Positions 5,820 through 9,110 of a DNA stretch of 9,110 nt are shown in pieces (the first letter of the stretch is position 1; each line of letters begins with the position of its first letter). The stretch covers positions 12,960-22,069 of the forward strand of contig DDSR01000035.1 of NCBI GenBank assembly GCA_002343455.1, written 5' to 3'. Below the pieces are notes generated by a model. It was not told the DNA's origin. It was given only the letters and a program-made list of their open reading frames with translations, and did not search any database. The position numbers were made by a program, and so were the translations under genes. Origin of the DNA: Deltaproteobacteria bacterium UBA2385 (GTDB lineage Bacteria; Myxococcota_A; UBA796; UBA2385).

Positions 5820-6723
5820 CCTCGTCGCACCGCTGGCGCTGCTGCTTGGTGCCGCAGGGCTGGTCGGCCTGGACCGGCTGGTGGACCGACACCCGCCCTT
5901 TCGGGGGCAGCTCGTCGAGTCCATCGAGGCCTGGCGCCCCGACGCGGCGCGCAAGCAGGCGCTGATCCTGGGCACCTGCCTCTCCGAGCAGCACATCCTG
6001 CTGCCCGAGCTGCAAGCGGCGCTGCCCCCGGACTGGCAGGTCCACAACGTCGGCGCCCCCTCGACGACCCCGGTGGAGTGGTACTTCGCCTTCAAGAACC
6101 GCCTCGGACAGGCGCCGGTCGGGGCGCTGGTGATCGCCTACGGGCGCTTCGACCTGACCGAGCCGGCCAACGCCTGGGAGACCGAGACCTTCGACCTCGC
6201 CACCGACCAGGACCTGGACGAGCTGCTCGGGCAGGTCTGCGAGACGAGCGAGTGCAAGCTCGACCTCCGCCTCCGCCGCGCCTCGGCGCTGTGGCGCTAT
6301 CGCCCGGTCCTCGGCGCGATGGCCTGGCAGCGCCTGGGGATGGCCTCGGGCAACCCCGACGAGGCCCGGGCCCGGCTGCGGGTGGTGGAGGGGCTGCGCG
6401 ACCGCTCCGCCGAAGTCTGGGACACCGAGAGCCCCTCGGTGCTCTACCTGCGCCGGCTGGTGGACCTGGCCCGGCAGCGCGGCGCCGAGGTGATCTTCCT
6501 GCCCCTGCCGCTGCGGCCCGACCAGCCCGACCGTCACCAATCCGAAGCACGGGCCGCGCTCGGGCGTGGGCTGGAGGAGCTGGTGGAACAGACCGGCTCG
6601 ACCCGGCTCTCGCCGCCGGAGCTGCCCGCCGAGGTCTTCCAGGACGAGGTCCACCTGCACGGCGAGGGCGCCGCCCTCTTCACCCAGTGGCTGGCCGAGG
6701 CGCTCCCGCCGCTGCTGCGCTGA
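5806..6723 (+). CDS. SGNH-like protein with Cys at the nucleophile position, MBOAT-associated
   Basis: 305 residues. Residues 4-22 (SSLVAPLALLLGAAGLVGL) form a signal anchor, so the rest is periplasmic. The fold is suggested by ALILGTCLSEQH in the place of block I and by QDEVHLHGEGAALF near the C-terminus, giving the block V pair D280 and H283. It resembles the accessory SGNH-type proteins (AlgJ, AlgX, DltD-like) encoded with MBOAT acyltransferases. The usual GDS reads GTC here (56-58), so C58 replaces the serine nucleophile unless S60 serves. No clear block III Asn is visible at VIAYGRFDLTE. The protein may be a cysteine-based or non-catalytic member. GTG 5806 was chosen because it starts just before the membrane segment; GTG 5797 is also possible. 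It overlaps the lipoprotein stop by 14 bases, so the two are co-translated. The convergent MBOAT gene ends 30 bases away. Confidence 0.75.
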   Translation: MKASSLVAPLALLLGAAGLVGLDRLVDRHPPFRGQLVESIEAWRPDAARKQALILGTCLSEQHILLPELQAALPPDWQVHNVGAPSTTPVEWYFAFKNRLGQAPVGALVIAYGRFDLTEPANAWETETFDLATDQDLDELLGQVCETSECKLDLRLRRASALWRYRPVLGAMAWQRLGMASGNPDEARARLRVVEGLRDRSAEVWDTESPSVLYLRRLVDLARQRGAEVIFLPLPLRPDQPDRHQSEARAALGRGLEELVEQTGSTRLSPPELPAEVFQDEVHLHGEGAALFTQWLAEALPPLLR

Positions 6724-6753
6724 AGGGGTCGGCGGGCTTTCCTGGTCACCCGT

Positions 6754-8127
6754 TCAGAATTGAAAATACAGGAAGGGCTGCCCGAAGGAGCCCCCCAGCA
6801 GGGCGATTCCCACCCAGAGGCCCAGGATGACCGCCCAGCGCAGCAGGGCGTGGCTCTGCTGGAGCAGCAGGTCCCGGTCCAGCCGCTCGGCGAGCAGGTC
6901 CCAGGCCAACACGCTCCCCGCGAGGAGGAGCAGCAGCCGCAGGCCGGCGATGTCTTCCGTTCGGATCGCGAGTCCGGAGGCCACTGCTCCGGCCAGGTCG
7001 AGCACCTGGCCCGGGTCGTGGGCGCGAAACACCACGAAGGCCAGCATCGTCAGGTGGAAGGTGAGGAGGATGGCAAGCGGGCGAGGCAGGGTCCAGGGCA
7101 AGGATCGGCTGAGGACCAGCGCCACGCCATGGATCGCGCCCCAGATCAAGAAGGTCCAGCTCGCGCCATGCCAGAAGCCGCCCAGGATCATGGTCGTCAG
7201 CAGGTTGGCGGCGGTGCGACCGGCGGTGCCCCGGGACCCGCCCAGCGGGAGGTAGAGGTAGTCGCGCAGCCACTGGGAGAGGCTGATGTGCCAGCGACGC
7301 CAGAGCTCTTGCGGACCGGCGGCGAAGAAGGGGCGGCGGAAATTGACCATCAGGTCGACGCCGAAGAGCCGGGCGACGCCGCGGGCCATGTCGGAGTAGC
7401 CGGAGAAGTCGCAGTAGATCTGCCAGGTGAAGGCGTAGGCGCCGATCAGCACGCGGAGCCCGCCGGGGTCGGGCTCGTCAAAGGCGCGCTGGACCAGGAC
7501 GGCGAGGTTGTCGGCGACGACCGCCTTCTTGAAGAGGCCCCAGGAGAAGAGCTCGACCGCTTCGCGCCAGTCTCGGGCGCTCGGGTCGCGGCTCTGCTGG
7601 AGCTGCGGCATCAGGTGGGCGCTGCGCTCGATCGGCCCGGCGACGAGCTGCGGGAAGAAGCCCACGTACAGGAGCACGTCGCGAAAGCGTCGCGCGGGGG
7701 CCGCCCCCCGGGCCACGTCGATGGTGTAGGCCATCGACTGGAAGGTGTAGAAGGACAGTCCGACCGGGAGGACGACCGAGAGGGCGGGCAGCACCAGCTC
7801 GGAGCCGGCCAGCGCCATCAGCCCGTTGAGCTCGCCGACCAGGAAGCCACTGTACTTGAAGAGGGCCAGGACGCCCAGGTTGACCAGGACGCTGACCAGG
7901 ACCAGCCGCCGACGGCCCTGAGCGCTGGCCGAGGGGATCGCCCGCGCACAGAAGAAGTCGACCAGGGCGCTGCCGACCAGCAGGAAGAGGAAGCGCCAGT
8001 CCCACCAGCCGTAGAAGACCAGGCTGGCGACCACCAGCCAGACGGGCCGGCCACGGGCGGGCAAGAGGCGCCAGACCGGCCAGACGATCGAGAGGAAGAG
8101 GGCGAAGACGAAGGAATTGAAGAGCAC
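6754..8127 (-). CDS. MBOAT family membrane-bound O-acyltransferase (AlgI/DltB-like)
   Basis: 457 residues, normal length for bacterial MBOAT proteins, with about ten hydrophobic segments from residue 5 to the end. Family motifs are plain: LPVGLSFYTFQSMAYTIDV (119-137), FSGYSDMARG (241-250), NFRRPFF (262-268), LWRRWHISLSQWLRDY (275-290, H280), LPLGGSRG (293-300) and GFWHGASWTFLIWG (317-330). H320 corresponds to the conserved MBOAT histidine that is essential in alginate acetylation. MBOAT proteins of this type carry acyl groups across the inner membrane for transfer to polysaccharides or teichoic acids, with an SGNH-type partner outside. Two SGNH-type genes lie nearby, but no alginate or dlt genes are in the window, so the acceptor is unknown and I give no symbol. 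The GTG start at 8127 lies 15 bases after the stop of the paralogous lipoprotein gene and has no strong Shine-Dalgarno, indicating one operon. Confidence 0.95.
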   Translation of the reverse strand: MLFNSFVFALFLSIVWPVWRLLPARGRPVWLVVASLVFYGWWDWRFLFLLVGSALVDFFCARAIPSASAQGRRRLVLVSVLVNLGVLALFKYSGFLVGELNGLMALAGSELVLPALSVVLPVGLSFYTFQSMAYTIDVARGAAPARRFRDVLLYVGFFPQLVAGPIERSAHLMPQLQQSRDPSARDWREAVELFSWGLFKKAVVADNLAVLVQRAFDEPDPGGLRVLIGAYAFTWQIYCDFSGYSDMARGVARLFGVDLMVNFRRPFFAAGPQELWRRWHISLSQWLRDYLYLPLGGSRGTAGRTAANLLTTMILGGFWHGASWTFLIWGAIHGVALVLSRSLPWTLPRPLAILLTFHLTMLAFVVFRAHDPGQVLDLAGAVASGLAIRTEDIAGLRLLLLLAGSVLAWDLLAERLDRDLLLQQSHALLRWAVILGLWVGIALLGGSFGQPFLYFQF

Positions 8128-8142
8128 CGTCGGGCAGAGGCG

Positions 8143-8958
8143 CTACTGCGTGCCGCCCCCGGTGGGGGCAGGCGGCGCGCCCGCGGGAGGAGCCCCGGTC
8201 GGGGGCGCTCCGGTCGGGGGGGCGCCCGTCGGGGGGACGCCCATGCCCGCGCCCATCCCCGCACCGGGACCGCCCATGCCACCACCGGCCGCGCCCATCC
8301 CCGGCGCGCCCATGCCCGCACCCGCGCCCCCGGCGCCGGCTCCCATCCCGGGCCCCGCGCCCATTCCAGCGCCCATGCCGCCAGCGCCCATGCCACCGCC
8401 CGCGCCCTGCCCGCCACCGCCGCGGCCCGGGGTCAGCTCACCCAGGTCGGGGGTGTCCGAGAGCTCGATCACCAGGCCCGTCTGCTCGGTCTCGCCGACG
8501 GTCAGCTTGTCGGGGATGCGGCCCGCCGGGTCGGTCGGCGAGGGGCCGTCCTTGTCGACGTCCAGGAAGGCCACCACGAAGATCTCGCCCGCGGACTTGG
8601 GGGCCTGGACCGACCACTCCCCGGCGGCCTCGAGGGTCTCGGTGTGGAAGAGGCCGGCGTTCTGGCCGTGGCCGAGGAAGTCGATCCGGTAGGTGCCCGT
8701 CTTGCTGCCCGGGTACTTCAGGGTCCCGCTGAGGGTGATCTTCTCGCCCGTCTCCTCGGACCAGGGCTTGGCGTTGCCCATGCTCATCCCGGCCCCCGCG
8801 CCGGCGCCCCCCCCGGCGGCGCCGCCCGGCCCACCGGCCGCCTGACCGCCCATGCCGCCGGCGGCCGGCGCGCCGCTGGGCGTGGCGTTGACGTTGGACT
8901 GCGGGTCCGGACACGCAACGAGGAACAGGCAGGCGAGAACGCTGAGGGACTTGGTCAC
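8143..8958 (-). CDS. Lipoprotein with conserved beta-domain and Met/Gly-rich tail (paralogue of 5100-5819)
   Basis: 271 residues, family not recognised. The lipobox LVAC gives lipidation at C16, followed by PDP exactly as in the paralogue. Residues 30-60 are a Gly/Ala-rich linker instead of the collagen-like one. Residues 71-178 are the shared core, including YPGSKTGTYRIDFLG, the probable calcium loop DVDKDG (D133, D135, D137), GPSPTDPAGR and DTPDLGELTPG. Residues 179-271 are a long low-complexity tail, first Met/Gly/Ala-rich (MGAG units), then PPTGA repeats, ending in TGGGTQ. The start is GTG 8958, with a perfect GGAGG (complement of 8964-8968) five bases upstream; ATG 8994 would put 12 extra residues before the signal peptide. 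It is the first gene of an operon with the MBOAT gene. It may be a surface or periplasmic partner of the acyltransferase, or the acylated acceptor itself; both are inference. Confidence 0.85.
   Translation of the reverse strand: MTKSLSVLACLFLVACPDPQSNVNATPSGAPAAGGMGGQAAGGPGGAAGGGAGAGAGMSMGNAKPWSEETGEKITLSGTLKYPGSKTGTYRIDFLGHGQNAGLFHTETLEAAGEWSVQAPKSAGEIFVVAFLDVDKDGPSPTDPAGRIPDKLTVGETEQTGLVIELSDTPDLGELTPGRGGGGQGAGGGMGAGGMGAGMGAGPGMGAGAGGAGAGMGAPGMGAAGGGMGGPGAGMGAGMGVPPTGAPPTGAPPTGAPPAGAPPAPTGGGTQ
8176..8235 (-). repeat. 15-bp repeats encoding PPTGA in the second lipoprotein tail
   Basis: Three imperfect 15-base units encode PPTGA (8191-8235) and a fourth, diverged unit encodes PPAGA. They are in frame, so unit number can change without disrupting the gene. 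Chemically they resemble the Pro-rich tail of the paralogue, but the repeat unit differs. Confidence 0.7.
8239..8424 (-). repeat. Met/Gly-rich low-complexity coding repeat (MGAG-type)
   Basis: About 62 codons encode almost only Gly, Ala and Met with occasional Pro, as irregular MGAG, MGGP and MGAP units. The DNA is correspondingly repetitive (multiple ATGGGCGC-like words on the minus strand). Methionines recur every three to seven residues, which is unusual for a flexible linker. Confidence 0.75.
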
Positions 8959-9059
8959 GATGGCCTCCGGGGATGGGGTGTCCGCTTGGACCACGCAGGC
9001 CCAGGTCGGTTCGGGGCGCGACTCTAACGCAATTCCCTATCCTCCGCGCAAGGGGGTCG

Positions 9060-9077
9060 GGCCCGCTGTGGCGGGCC
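9060..9077 (-). terminator. GC-rich hairpin, possible terminator of a gene entering from the right
   Basis: Seven perfect GC pairs (9060-9066 with 9071-9077) close a TGTG loop. The hairpin starts directly after a possible minus-strand stop codon (9078-9080) and lies about 100 bases upstream of the lipoprotein start. No T-tract follows on either strand, so intrinsic termination is uncertain. Confidence 0.35.
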
Positions 9078-9110
9078 TCAGCGACCGCCGCCGCCGGGTG
9101 GGGGCGGGAC
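9078..9110 (-). CDS. Possible 3' end of a gene with a Pro/Gly-rich C-terminus
   Basis: Ten minus-strand codons read VPPPPGGGGR and then TGA at 9080-9078. The composition recalls the tail of the adjacent lipoprotein, and a hairpin follows immediately, which together suggest the end of a real gene outside the window. The fragment is too short to prove coding. Confidence 0.25.
   Translation of the reverse strand, partial: VPPPPGGGGR

Noticed and set aside
6724..6753. Bidirectional terminator between the convergent SGNH-like and MBOAT genes
   Set aside because: I found no stable stem with a following T-tract on either strand in this 30-base gap.
9021..9026. Possible -10 element (TAGAGT on the minus strand) upstream of the second lipoprotein
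   Set aside because: It matches only four of six bases, with no -35 at the right spacing and no extended -10 TG.
6760..9027. A 755-codon open frame on the plus strand
   Set aside because: It lies opposite the MBOAT and lipoprotein genes. Its translation is Gln/Gly/Arg-rich without motifs, the pattern expected from the complement of GC-rich genes.

Overview
The window is very GC-rich, gene-dense DNA from a Gram-negative bacterium with an outer membrane: it encodes lipoproteins with clear lipoboxes, Sec signal peptides and a predicted outer-membrane beta-barrel. The mix of secreted caspase-like protease, sigma/anti-sigma pair, short lipobox proteins with Pro/Gly-rich tails and weak Shine-Dalgarno use fits Myxococcota or a related deltaproteobacterial lineage. 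That assignment is inference. No rRNA, tRNA, CRISPR array or insertion sequence was seen, and no gap between genes is longer than about 150 bases.

Layout. (1) 1-548, minus: a secreted M23 (LytM-type) metallopeptidase cut by the left edge. (2) 549-693: a divergent intergenic region with a perfect 20-bp inverted repeat. (3) 694-3982, plus: a four-gene operon of tightly spaced or overlapping genes encoding a secreted caspase-like (C14) protease joined to a predicted outer-membrane barrel, a secreted cysteine-containing protein with a calcium-loop-like motif, an ECF-type sigma factor, and a single-pass membrane protein that is probably its anti-sigma factor. (4) 3976-5034, minus: a membrane-anchored SGNH hydrolase whose 3' end overlaps the operon by 7 bp. 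(5) 5100-6723, plus: a lipoprotein followed by an SGNH-like protein with cysteine where the serine nucleophile normally sits. (6) 6754-8958, minus: a second lipoprotein, paralogous to the first, followed by an MBOAT O-acyltransferase of the AlgI/DltB type. (7) 9060-9110: a GC hairpin and a possible gene 3' end at the right edge.

How the genes may work together. The left half looks like an envelope-signalling module in which a sigma factor and membrane anti-sigma are co-transcribed with two exported proteins, one of them a protease. The right half looks like an extracytoplasmic O-acylation locus: an MBOAT moves acyl groups across the inner membrane, and SGNH proteins act on the outside, as AlgI with AlgJ/AlgX do for alginate. 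The novelty is two paralogous lipoproteins (65 of 108 core residues identical by hand alignment), each the first gene of a two-gene unit, one with an SGNH-like partner and the other with the MBOAT, in convergent mirror arrangement. The substrate and the lipoproteins' role are unknown.
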